A DNA stretch of 15,863 nt from Planctomycetales bacterium (GTDB taxonomy: Bacteria > Planctomycetota > Planctomycetia > Gemmatales > Gemmataceae): assembly GCA_020054355.1 (NCBI GenBank), contig JAGVLI010000740.1:1-15863 (forward strand), read 5' to 3'. Shown here in pieces: positions 1 through 5,476 of the stretch. The stretch's first letter is position 1, and every line of letters starts with the position of its first letter. The notes under the pieces are model-generated. The model searched no databases. It was not told the DNA's origin and saw nothing but the letters and a program-made list of their open reading frames with translations. Position numbers and translations under genes: made by a program.

Positions 1-146
1 GCCAAAGCGCTGCACGCGGTAGCGGTGGACAAAGCGGAAGCGGACAACTCGCCCACCCAGAAGCCTTCGGGCGTGCGCTCGGCCAGCAGCGCCGCCAGGG
101 CGGTCTGATAGGCGCGGTCCAGGCGGTCTGTGGGGAGGTTCGGCAT
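1..146 (-). CDS. Squalene-hopene cyclase / prenyltransferase-like protein, N-terminal fragment
   Basis: Only the first 48 codons are in the window; the gene continues past the left edge. The visible protein starts MPNLPTDRLDRAYQTAL and carries TPEGFWVGELSASALSTATA (residues ~27-46). This closely resembles the N-terminal segment of squalene-hopene cyclases and related prenyltransferase/squalene-oxidase-repeat proteins, where a W-x-G-E-L-S-x-S-x-L-S-T-A-T pattern is typical. Members act on squalene-like isoprenoids or have lost catalysis; the catalytic DxDD region would lie outside the window, so activity cannot be judged. The start is the ATG at 146-144, without a clear Shine-Dalgarno. It is divergent from the small gene starting at 196, leaving about 50 bases between start codons. 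The family call rests on a short match. Confidence 0.6.
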   Translation of the reverse strand, partial: MPNLPTDRLDRAYQTALAALLAERTPEGFWVGELSASALSTATACSAL

Positions 147-195
147 GCTGGTATACTTGATAGCCGGCGATTTGCTCCAGGCAACGGAGGACGCG

Positions 196-513
196 ATGAT
201 TCAAGCCAATTTGCTGACAGCCGTCCCCATCCCGGCAGACGTGGCTGCCTTCGCCACCGAGCAGGGCGTCACCACGCAGCTGCCCGTGGTGGTGGACATG
301 ACCCGCCGGCTGTTTCCGGAAGCGGAGATGTTCGTGCAGAACGAGGACGATCCGGAAATCGCCAACGACCGGCATATCGTGATCGTCACCCGGCCCAAGG
401 GAATGTCCGTGGAAGAAGCGCTGGAAAAGCGCTGGGACTGGCACAAGGAAATGTTTGCGTGCTGTCCCGCGCCGCTGGTCTGCGTCTTCCGGCTGGGGGT
501 TGAAATAGGATGA
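196..513 (+). CDS. Hypothetical protein, 105 aa
   Basis: I do not recognise this protein. It starts MIQANLLTAVPIPADV and is a small, mildly acidic, soluble-looking protein without signal peptide or membrane segment. Its middle has an acidic stretch (FVQNEDDPEIANDRH) followed by a beta-strand-like HIVIVTRP and an aromatic/charged C-terminal part (RWDWHKEMF, then CCPAPLVCVFRLG), with three cysteines near the end. I chose the ATG at 196 because CGGAGG (185-190) lies five bases upstream. An in-frame GTG at 130 would overlap the divergent gene's start. It converges on the nucleotidyltransferase gene that ends at 591. Confidence 0.6.
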   Translation: MIQANLLTAVPIPADVAAFATEQGVTTQLPVVVDMTRRLFPEAEMFVQNEDDPEIANDRHIVIVTRPKGMSVEEALEKRWDWHKEMFACCPAPLVCVFRLGVEIG

Positions 514-542
514 TTTCAGGCAAGGATATACGGATTATCCAC

Positions 543-560
543 GCTTGCGGCTTCGCGAGC
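543..560. terminator. Candidate hairpin between convergent genes
   Basis: GCTTGCG (543-549) and CGCGAGC (554-560) form a stem of seven pairs, one of them G-U or mismatched depending on the strand, with a 4-base loop. It lies in the 77-base gap between the ends of the convergent genes at 513 and 591. Neither strand has a U-run after it, so a role as an intrinsic terminator is only a possibility. Confidence 0.25.
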
Positions 561-590
561 ATCAGCGGTGCCAACCAATCTGATGCCGAC

Positions 591-1151
591 TCAGGGCGAC
601 GGCAACGACTGCCGAATCTGGTCCAGCAGTTCGCGGGTGCCGTGCTGCTCGCACCAGGGCAGGACGTAGTGCCAGTCAATCCTTGCCGCATGAAGGGCAA
701 TCACGTTGCGAACGTCGTCTCGATCCTTGAGCCGTTGAGCGTGAACCGCCCAGCGCAGCTTGGTGATGACGACATCCTCGACCGTTGGCAGACGAATCGC
801 ACGCCCCTGCGACGCGACCGTGGTACGTCGCGAAAAGCGCATCTGGTCGTGCGGGTCGTCGCTCAGGCGAAACAACTCAATATCGAATTTGATGCTTGGC
901 ACTTGCAGCAGGGAGCGCAAGGTAGTGGTCACCGACTCGAACCTCGGCTGGGGGTCGAGACGAAAATCGGGACCGAGAATTTGCATCAGGGCGGGAAGCA
1001 AGCCGGAGTCCATTTGAACGACGAAGTCGGCGTCCTGGCTGGAGCGCGGCGCGCAGTAAAAGTTGACGGACCACGAGCCGACCAGCATGTAAGGCACGGC
1101 CAGCTCGTTCAGGGCGTCAATGACCTTGAGCGTCGCTTCGTCGCTGGTCAT
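591..1151 (-). CDS. MNT/AbiEii-like nucleotidyltransferase (putative toxin)
   Basis: A 186-aa protein of the nucleotidyltransferase superfamily. LVGSWSVNFY (residues ~23-32) matches the G-[GS] helix-turn of the fold. The following RSSQDADFVV gives the D-x-D metal-binding pair (D40, D42), and the D of KFDIELF is a plausible third carboxylate. The C-terminal half has the LPTVEDVVITKLRWA segment common in AbiEii/MNT-like proteins that pair with a small partner. Such enzymes transfer NMP or AMP to RNA or protein and are often toxins or abortive-infection effectors. The ATG at 1151 has GGAG seven bases upstream and lies inside the end of the preceding 86-aa gene (35-base overlap), implying translational coupling. 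Toxin function is inferred. Confidence 0.75.
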   Translation of the reverse strand: MTSDEATLKVIDALNELAVPYMLVGSWSVNFYCAPRSSQDADFVVQMDSGLLPALMQILGPDFRLDPQPRFESVTTTLRSLLQVPSIKFDIELFRLSDDPHDQMRFSRRTTVASQGRAIRLPTVEDVVITKLRWAVHAQRLKDRDDVRNVIALHAARIDWHYVLPWCEQHGTRELLDQIRQSLPSP

Positions 1152-1377
1152 CGGGGTACTCCAGACGTTTCAGCAAATCTAGTCTCTGGCCCAAAATCTC
1201 TTCAACTCGTCGAGCGTCAGCCTCGGGGAATTCCTGGCGAATGCCATCGCGCATGCGCTGCCGAGCCTGGTCGAACAGCCGGGCGCCTTCGAGCATTCGT
1301 TCGACCGGCGTCATGGTCTCGGCGCGGCGTAGTTGTTCTTCAAAGAGGGCGTCGGCAAGCGGTTTCGTGGGGTGCAT
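1117..1377 (-). CDS. Small charged protein upstream of the nucleotidyltransferase (putative antitoxin)
   Basis: 86 aa, helical and highly charged: TPVERMLEGARLFDQAR, then RMRDGIRQEFPEADARRVEE, ending in a leucine/arginine-rich helix. There is no DNA-binding motif, signal peptide or membrane segment that I can see. The start ATG at 1377 is preceded by GGAG about ten bases upstream. The gene overlaps the nucleotidyltransferase gene by 35 bases. A small partner directly upstream of an MNT-like gene is the usual arrangement for two-gene toxin-antitoxin modules, so an antitoxin role is reasonable but inferred from position only. Confidence 0.65.
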   Translation of the reverse strand: MHPTKPLADALFEEQLRRAETMTPVERMLEGARLFDQARQRMRDGIRQEFPEADARRVEEILGQRLDLLKRLEYPDDQRRSDAQGH

Positions 1378-1420
1378 GATCTCTTATCTCCGATGCAAGC
1401 CTTCAGCACTGCTCTGATTA

Positions 1421-1843
1421 TCATCTTATCGAAGCGATTGCTGCAACCGTCTCGTGCCACAGTCCCGGCGACACATCGCAGGGGCCGGTGGACGAAACCA
1501 ATGCCAATCCCTCCGTGGGAGAACACCTTCGGACCGACGCAATCGCTCCCGCGATCACCGCCGGCGAACGGCTCATGCCCGCTCCGCAAAACACCAACGT
1601 CGGCGTACCGGCCCGAAGCAGCATGGCCACGGTTTCGACTGCCGCCCGCAGCAGCCAGGGCGGATTGCCGGCGCCATCGATCAGCGGCAACCGGCAATAG
1701 ACCAACTCGCGCGTGACGACCGCGGGCGGTTCATTCAGCGCCAGGTCCACGACCGCTTCGATACCTGCCGCCAGGACGCCGCGCAGGTCGCGGATGTCGC
1801 CGACGTGGCCCAGCCAGAGCGGGTATGGCTGAATCTGTCGCAT
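1421..1843 (-). CDS. Dual-specificity-type protein phosphatase
   Basis: A 140-aa cysteine phosphatase of the compact dual-specificity/PTP-like type. The signature CGAGMSR (C86-R92) followed by SPAV fits the CX5R(S/T) P-loop that binds phosphate, with Cys86 as nucleophile. Asp56 in PLIDGAGN is a candidate general acid. The residue before the catalytic Cys is Phe (VFC), where most family members have His (HC). The N-terminal QPYPLWLGHVGDIRDL resembles the 'I.plWiG...D.rd' entry strand of these enzymes. The ATG at 1843 starts one base after the TAA of the kinase-like gene (1847-1845), with a GGGGG tract six bases before it, so translation is probably coupled. An in-frame GTG at 1864 would overlap the kinase gene. 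The substrate is unknown. Confidence 0.75.
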   Translation of the reverse strand: MRQIQPYPLWLGHVGDIRDLRGVLAAGIEAVVDLALNEPPAVVTRELVYCRLPLIDGAGNPPWLLRAAVETVAMLLRAGTPTLVFCGAGMSRSPAVIAGAIASVRRCSPTEGLALVSSTGPCDVSPGLWHETVAAIASIR

Positions 1844-1844
1844 G

Positions 1845-2504
1845 TTATGCCCCCGCCGCCCCACGCTCCAGCAACCGAGGATCGTTCGGTACGATCAGGT
1901 CCGCCGCACCGCGCGGGTCGTCCCGCGCGAAATGAATCTCCTCGGCAGGAAAGAACATCGTCCGGTAGGCCCGCACCGTCTCGTCCGGCGACAGACCTTC
2001 CTGCGACCGGGCGACCGACCGCTCCAGGGCGGTTTCCCAGCTGCAATCGATCCACACGGCCAGGTCGAAATGCTGTCGATAGGCGCGCTTGAACAGGTAA
2101 ACGCCTTCCAGCACGATGATGTCCAGGTCGGCGAACTCGTAGGTAAACGGCCGGCTCGCGGCCGCCGTCTCCTCGACCCAGTCCATCGTCACGCGCGCAC
2201 TGCGCGTTTCGCGCAATGGCAAGACTAGCCGGGTAAATAGTTCATCGAGGCGCAGGGCGTTCTCGTAGAAGTTCTCGGCCGGCCGCAGAGAATCGAAGCG
2301 GATCGCGGGCAAGTTCAGCCAGCCATCCACGTTGATGGCCGCCGTTTTCAGCCCGCGCTCGCTGAACGCCGCGACCAGCTGGCCAGCCAGGTAGCCCTTG
2401 CCGCAGCCGTCGATGCCGCTGAGGCCGACCAGCAACGCCATCGCGGGCGGATGGTTCGCCCGACGGCTGAGGGCCGTATCGACGACGGCGGCAATCGTTT
2501 GCAC
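1845..2504 (-). CDS. P-loop uridine kinase / phosphoribulokinase-like protein
   Basis: A 219-aa P-loop kinase of the uridine kinase/phosphoribulokinase superfamily. The Walker A region GLSGIDGCGKGYLAG (residues ~27-41) is followed by an INVDGWLNLP segment, whose Asp fits the catalytic base position. DIIVLEGVYLFKR fits the Walker B/E-G-[VI] strand of uridine kinases, and an R-rich lid follows (ALERSVARSQEG). The Walker A has Gly where Ser or Thr normally follows the Lys (GKG). I chose the GTG at 2504 because AAGGAG (2516-2511) sits six bases upstream; an open frame continues up to a GTG at 2600 (251 aa) without a ribosome site. It is followed after one base by a phosphatase gene. The phosphoryl acceptor is not known. 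Confidence 0.75.
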   Translation of the reverse strand: MQTIAAVVDTALSRRANHPPAMALLVGLSGIDGCGKGYLAGQLVAAFSERGLKTAAINVDGWLNLPAIRFDSLRPAENFYENALRLDELFTRLVLPLRETRSARVTMDWVEETAAASRPFTYEFADLDIIVLEGVYLFKRAYRQHFDLAVWIDCSWETALERSVARSQEGLSPDETVRAYRTMFFPAEEIHFARDDPRGAADLIVPNDPRLLERGAAGA

Positions 2505-2603
2505 AAGCTGCTCCTTGAGGCCGAACGCAAGCGCGCCTGCCGGGTCCGCCGCAAGAGTTCGATGTGCGGTTGGGCGGCAATCAACCGAGGGGAAAGGCAC
2601 AGG

Positions 2604-2954
2604 TTACGGCAGCCCCAATCCTGCTTTCAAGCAATCGTCGAGCTTTTGCAGCAGCGTTGGCGCCAGGCTTCCCAACACCTGGGCAACGGTGTCGCTGTAG
2701 ACGGTGTCGAGCACCAAGCTGGAAACGACCGAATCGACGAGCAACCCGGTCGCTTTGCCGTCGGGCGTGCTCATGTCGATGTACAGGCAGGCCGGGTCGT
2801 CTTTCATCGTCAGGTTTTTCGTAACTTCCGCAACGACGACCGTGCCGACAGTGCTGGCATAAGTGTCCGACTGGACCACCACGGCAGGCCGCTTCTTGCC
2901 GCGCTTACCGGAAGGGTGCGGAAAGCGGACCAGGACCACGTCGCCCCGTTTCAT
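2604..2954 (-). CDS. mazF: MazF/PemK-family toxin (first copy)
   Basis: A 116-aa protein with the MazF/PemK/CcdB-like fold signature. It starts MKRGDVVLVRFPHPSG, continues to KKRPAVVVQS and has VVVAEVTKNL. Arg22 (KKRPAVV) and Thr45 (EVTKN) occupy the positions of the conserved Arg and Thr of MazF endoribonucleases. The usual function is sequence-specific mRNA cleavage. Its ATG overlaps the antitoxin's TGA by four bases (ATGA, 2954-2951). Its stop is three bases before the earliest possible start of the kinase-like gene, so these may be co-transcribed. It is a different subfamily from the second MazF at 14844: the two share only the general fold motifs. Confidence 0.85.
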   Translation of the reverse strand: MKRGDVVLVRFPHPSGKRGKKRPAVVVQSDTYASTVGTVVVAEVTKNLTMKDDPACLYIDMSTPDGKATGLLVDSVVSSLVLDTVYSDTVAQVLGSLAPTLLQKLDDCLKAGLGLP

Positions 2955-3193
2955 GGCTTCTCCGGCAGGTCGTCGTATTCATCCCAGTCCTCGTGCTGGA
3001 CTCTCTCCCAGGCCAGGGCCTGAAGTTCCTCCCTGGTCCAGGGGCTGTCGTCGTACTCGTCCTCCTTGAGGCGTTCGTATTCGTCCACGCGGAGCAAGAC
3101 AAAGGTCTCCTTGGTCCGGGGATTGACGATGCGCGGCGGGGTCGAGTCGGGATGTTCCAGGGCCTGCGCTTGCTGTTCGGTCAGTTCGATCAT
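2951..3193 (-). CDS. Antitoxin partner of the first MazF
   Basis: 80 aa, very acidic in its C-terminal half (EDEYDDSPW, HEDWDEYDDLPEK). This is typical of a disordered antitoxin tail that wraps the toxin. The N-terminal half, PRIVNPRTKETFVLLRVDEY (residues ~20-39), resembles the short beta-hairpin/helix domain of small antitoxins found next to MazF in cyanobacteria and planctomycetes. The ATG at 3193 has an excellent ribosome site, AAAGGAGG (3206-3199), five bases upstream. The stop overlaps the toxin start (ATGA). The open frame continues upstream to 3604, but that part overlaps the AlkB-like gene and is not protein-like. The antitoxin role is inferred from position and composition. Confidence 0.8.
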   Translation of the reverse strand: MIELTEQQAQALEHPDSTPPRIVNPRTKETFVLLRVDEYERLKEDEYDDSPWTREELQALAWERVQHEDWDEYDDLPEKP

Positions 3194-3211
3194 GGCTGCC
3201 TCCTTTCCTGC

Positions 3212-3240
3212 ATCGTAGCACCTCGGTCCCCAGGAGTGAA
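3212..3240 (-). promoter_or_regulatory. Candidate promoter of the first antitoxin-mazF pair
   Basis: On the minus strand TTCACT (3240-3235) and TACGAT (3217-3212) are separated by 17 bases, and TGC directly before the second hexamer makes an extended -10. Each hexamer matches the sigma70 consensus at 4 of 6 positions. The predicted transcript would begin very close to the ribosome site (3206-3199), giving a leader of only about 12 bases. Confidence 0.35.
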
Positions 3241-3288
3241 CGGTGCATCGGCGGGGCCGGTCACTGGTATGCCTCCCATACGATCCTT

Positions 3289-3843
3289 CTATCCAGCGGA
3301 CTCGCCCGACTCCGCCACGCTGCGAAAGGTCAATGAATACCGCTGTTCTTTCACCGCCACCACCTGATGCTGATACTCCCATCGTGCCGGACCCTGCATG
3401 ACATACAGCGATCCGGGCACGGCAAGTACCTCGCAGCTCGCTTCCTTGGTGCCGTTCGGTCGGAATTGCAACCGCGCTGCGGCACCCAGGCTGACCGCCA
3501 TGACGCACTCTCCGAATCGGGGCGCGTCCGTATGCCAGCCGATGCCCGCTCCTTCCGGGTAGCGGGTGACGATGCACTGATTGAATTGCGCGCCTTCTCG
3601 GCAATGCGGCAAGGCTCGTTCGATCAGTTCCGCCAGGAAGCCTGGCATCGCTTCGGCCTGATTGAGCTTCCGGCCAGTGGAGACATAGGCATAGCCGAAC
3701 TGGGCGTATCCCCGCTTGAGCCGCTGGCCGCGGAACAAATCGTGCTGATAGTCGAGATCGTTCAATCGCTGGATCAGCCCGAGTTGTTCCTGGGCGCTGA
3801 GAAAATCAGGCAAGTAAGAAAAGCCGGCCGGTGTTGGCCCCAT
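3289..3843 (-). CDS. alkB: AlkB-like 2-oxoglutarate/Fe(II) dioxygenase
   Basis: 184 aa, the size of compact AlkB-family dioxygenases that remove alkyl groups from nucleic-acid bases, using Fe(II), 2-oxoglutarate and O2. The family signature is complete: N88 and Y95 in NQCIVTRYPEG, the iron ligands H104 and D106 in IGWHTDAPRFG, the second histidine H159 (YQHQVV), and the R-x5-R pair R168/R174 in QRYSLTFR that contacts 2-oxoglutarate and substrate. The N-terminal part has the usual FLSAQEQLGLI helix. The ATG at 3843 has AGGAGG five bases upstream. It is the first gene of the minus-strand run and diverges from the toxin gene at 3968. The actual substrate (DNA, RNA or protein) cannot be read from sequence. 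Confidence 0.88.
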   Translation of the reverse strand: MGPTPAGFSYLPDFLSAQEQLGLIQRLNDLDYQHDLFRGQRLKRGYAQFGYAYVSTGRKLNQAEAMPGFLAELIERALPHCREGAQFNQCIVTRYPEGAGIGWHTDAPRFGECVMAVSLGAAARLQFRPNGTKEASCEVLAVPGSLYVMQGPARWEYQHQVVAVKEQRYSLTFRSVAESGESAG

Positions 3844-3861
3844 GATTGCCTCCTGGACACC

Positions 3862-3867
3862 ATGTTA
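3862..3867 (-). promoter_or_regulatory. Possible -10 element for the alkB-like gene
   Basis: Read on the minus strand, TGCTAACAT is an extended -10-like sequence located 19 bases before the start codon. No good -35 hexamer is at the normal distance (CTGACG is about 19 bases further up). Weak candidate. Confidence 0.25.
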
Positions 3868-3930
3868 GCATGAGGCCGTGTCGCTGCGTCAGCCGCGTCC
3901 CTCGGCCCGGCTTGACGCCCGGCAGCTGCA

Positions 3931-3950
3931 TGTGGTAATATAATACCACA
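3931..3950 (+). promoter_or_regulatory. Inverted-repeat operator containing a perfect -10 box
   Basis: TGTGGTA (3931-3937) and TACCACA (3944-3950) are perfect 7-base inverted arms around ATATAA. Overlapping the centre is TATAAT (3939-3944), a perfect sigma70 -10. A TTGACG at 3912-3917 is a possible -35, but the spacing (21) is long. A protein bound to this palindrome would cover the -10. The obvious candidate is the HTH antitoxin encoded as second gene of the operon. The predicted transcript starts near 3951, just upstream of the GGAGGA ribosome site. Confidence 0.65.
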
Positions 3951-3967
3951 TGGAGGAGGATCGGTCC

Positions 3968-4234
3968 ATGCCCTTCGATGCGATTATCTGGGACCTCGAT
4001 GACGACCCCGACGGTAACGTACTGCATTGCGCCCAGCACGGCGTCACGAAGGAAGAAGTCGAAGAGGTGTTCCAGAACGCGACGGACGCCGACGTCAGCC
4101 GATCCTCCGCTCGGCCCGTGGTCTTCGGAGACACCAGCACGGGCCGACATCTGATGGTGGTGTACGAAGAAATCGACGCCGACACCGTCTACCCAGTGAC
4201 GGCCTACGACGTGCCGAGGAGGCAACGACCGTGA
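3968..4234 (+). CDS. BrnT/HigB-like toxin
   Basis: 88 aa. The sequence runs FDAIIWDLDDDPDGNVLH, then AQHGVTKEEVEEVF, PVVFGDTSTGRHLMVVYEE and VYPVTAYDVPRR. The order W-D, N-x-x-H, H-G-V-[ST], E-E-x-E-E-V-F, G-x-T-x-x-G-R-x-L-x-V-V-Y, then a final A-Y-x-V strand is that of BrnT-like RelE-fold ribonuclease toxins. I chose the ATG at 3968 because GAGGAGGA (3953-3960) lies seven bases before it. The in-frame ATG at 3950 falls inside the predicted operator/-10 region and could hardly be transcribed. Its stop overlaps the antitoxin start by four bases (GTGA). The toxin-first order is common for higBA and brnTA systems. Catalysis is inferred, not shown. Confidence 0.72.
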   Translation: MPFDAIIWDLDDDPDGNVLHCAQHGVTKEEVEEVFQNATDADVSRSSARPVVFGDTSTGRHLMVVYEEIDADTVYPVTAYDVPRRQRP

Positions 4235-4578
4235 AACGCATCAGCCGCAACCGGCGACTTACGTCGGAAGAAGCCGCCAAGTACCAGGCCATTCGAGAGC
4301 AGGTCGCCGAGGAACTGCCCGACTTGATCGCCCGCCACCACGAGCGGATGGCATCCCTCGACCAGCTGCAAGAGTTGCTCGGGCAACTGAAAGCCGCGCG
4401 CGAAGCGAAGGGCCTGAGTCTTGCCGACGTGACGGAACTTACCGGCATGGACCGCTCGGCGCTCTCGAAGCTCGAAACCGGCCAACGCGCCAACCCGACC
4501 GTGGAAACCCTCGTGCGCTACGCCGAGGCCGTGGGCAAGCGCCTCGTCGTAGCGCTGGCTGATGCACGACAGGATTGA
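4231..4578 (+). CDS. XRE-family HTH antitoxin
   Basis: 115 aa. Residues ~53-107 form a Cro/C1-type helix-turn-helix: LKAAREAKGLSLADVTELTG (53-72), then MDRSALSKLETGQRANPTVE (73-92), then a final helix ending in GKRLVVAL. The first 50 residues are charged helices that probably bind the toxin. The start is the GTG at 4231, overlapping the toxin's TGA (GTGA) and preceded by GAGGAGG (4216-4222), eight bases upstream. The protein is expected to neutralise the upstream toxin and, by analogy to HigA-type antitoxins, to repress its own promoter. The inverted repeat at 3931-3950 is the likely binding site. Confidence 0.82.
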   Translation: MKRISRNRRLTSEEAAKYQAIREQVAEELPDLIARHHERMASLDQLQELLGQLKAAREAKGLSLADVTELTGMDRSALSKLETGQRANPTVETLVRYAEAVGKRLVVALADARQD

Positions 4579-4966
4579 CACTAATCAATACCGCTTTCGT
4601 CCCTTGACTTCCCCCGCAGAATCGAAGATGACCGCTCGCCTTCGCCGACCGGCCGACCGGAACAGTTGTACCACTCTTGCCGATGACATCGTTTCTTTCG
4701 AGAATTCACTTATCCGGCTCGGCGCGCCGGCGCTGGTTGATCCTGGCCGGACGAACCCGCATGGCCGATGCGGCAAAGCAGGCGGGCTTGGCAAGAAAGT
4801 CCGGAACCGACCGGACTGGCAAGGCGGGCAAAAGCCCACGAATTTTTCGGCCAGTCTTCCGGGCAAATGCTATCTTAACTGTGGCGGGATTGGCGTCGCC
4901 TCTGCCGAACTCCCGCGACGCACTCCACCCAGGCACCCGGCCGCACGGGCCAACGACGGTTCGATC
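4579..4966 (+). promoter_or_regulatory. 388-base non-coding region upstream of the CBS-korA genes
   Basis: No convincing gene lies here; the open frames on both strands have no recognisable protein character. Visible elements are a perfect 7-base inverted repeat AGTCCGG/CCGGACT (4798-4804 and 4811-4817, 6-base loop), a small GGGC-AAAA-GCCC hairpin (4826-4837) followed by TTTTT (4843-4847), and an extended -10-like TGCTATCTT (4868-4876) without a strong -35. The last would give a leader of roughly 85 bases before the CBS start codon. A promoter must lie somewhere here for the kor operon; its exact location is a guess. Confidence 0.35.
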
Positions 4967-5434
4967 ATGGACCTGGCGAAAAACCTGAAGATCGACAGCG
5001 TCTCCCGGCTGCAACCCACGCCGCCGTGGCAAGTGCGGCCGCAGCAGACCGTGGCCGATGCCGTGCAACTGATGCGCCAGGAAAAGGTCGGCTGCGTCCT
5101 GGTCTGCGCCGACAACCGCCTCCTCGGCATCTTCACCGAACGCGACCTGATGCGCCGCGTCCTGGCCGAGAACCAGCCCCTGAGCCAACCCGTCGAGCAG
5201 TGCATGACCCCCGACCCGGTGACGGTCCATCCCAAGGACCCGATCGGCAAGGCGGTCCGCCGCATGGAGGAGGGCGGCTATCGCCATCTGCCCGTGGTCG
5301 ACGAAGCCGGTCGAGCCATTGGGGTCCTGTCCGTCAAGCGCATCGTCCATTACCTGGTCGAGCATTTTCCGACCACCGTTTACAATTTACCCCCGGACCC
5401 CGGCGTCGTGCCCCAGGAACGCGAGGGTGCCTGA
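4967..5434 (+). CDS. CBS-domain pair protein upstream of korA
   Basis: 155 aa made almost entirely of two CBS domains. The first is DAVQLMRQEKVGCVLVCADN then LLGIFTERDLMRRVL (residues ~28-65). The second is MTPDPVTVHPKDPIGKAV then GGYRHLPVVDEAGRAIGVLS (residues ~79-128). CBS pairs form a Bateman module that binds AMP, ADP, ATP or SAM in many proteins, and here there is no attached enzyme domain. The ATG at 4967 begins MDLAKNLKIDSVSRLQ. Upstream in-frame sequence is not protein-like, and no strong ribosome site is visible. The stop is 42 bases before the korA start, so the two are probably co-transcribed. A regulatory role toward the Kor enzyme is inferred from position. Confidence 0.85.
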   Translation: MDLAKNLKIDSVSRLQPTPPWQVRPQQTVADAVQLMRQEKVGCVLVCADNRLLGIFTERDLMRRVLAENQPLSQPVEQCMTPDPVTVHPKDPIGKAVRRMEEGGYRHLPVVDEAGRAIGVLSVKRIVHYLVEHFPTTVYNLPPDPGVVPQEREGA

Positions 5435-5476
5435 CGCCGCTGCCGGGACGTGAACCGAGTTGAGGGACTCTCCGCC

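Noticed and set aside
510..1379. A 289-codon plus-strand frame over the nucleotidyltransferase pair
   Set aside because: The minus strand has nucleotidyltransferase motifs and two good ribosome sites; the plus frame shows no recognisable domain.
2951..3604. A longer 217-codon form of the first antitoxin
   Set aside because: The extra N-terminal part overlaps the AlkB-like gene in another frame and is not protein-like; AAAGGAGG fixes the start at 3193.
3368..4226. Plus- and minus-strand frames overlapping the AlkB-like and toxin genes
   Set aside because: Arginine- or serine-rich shadows in the wrong frame; the real genes carry full family motifs.
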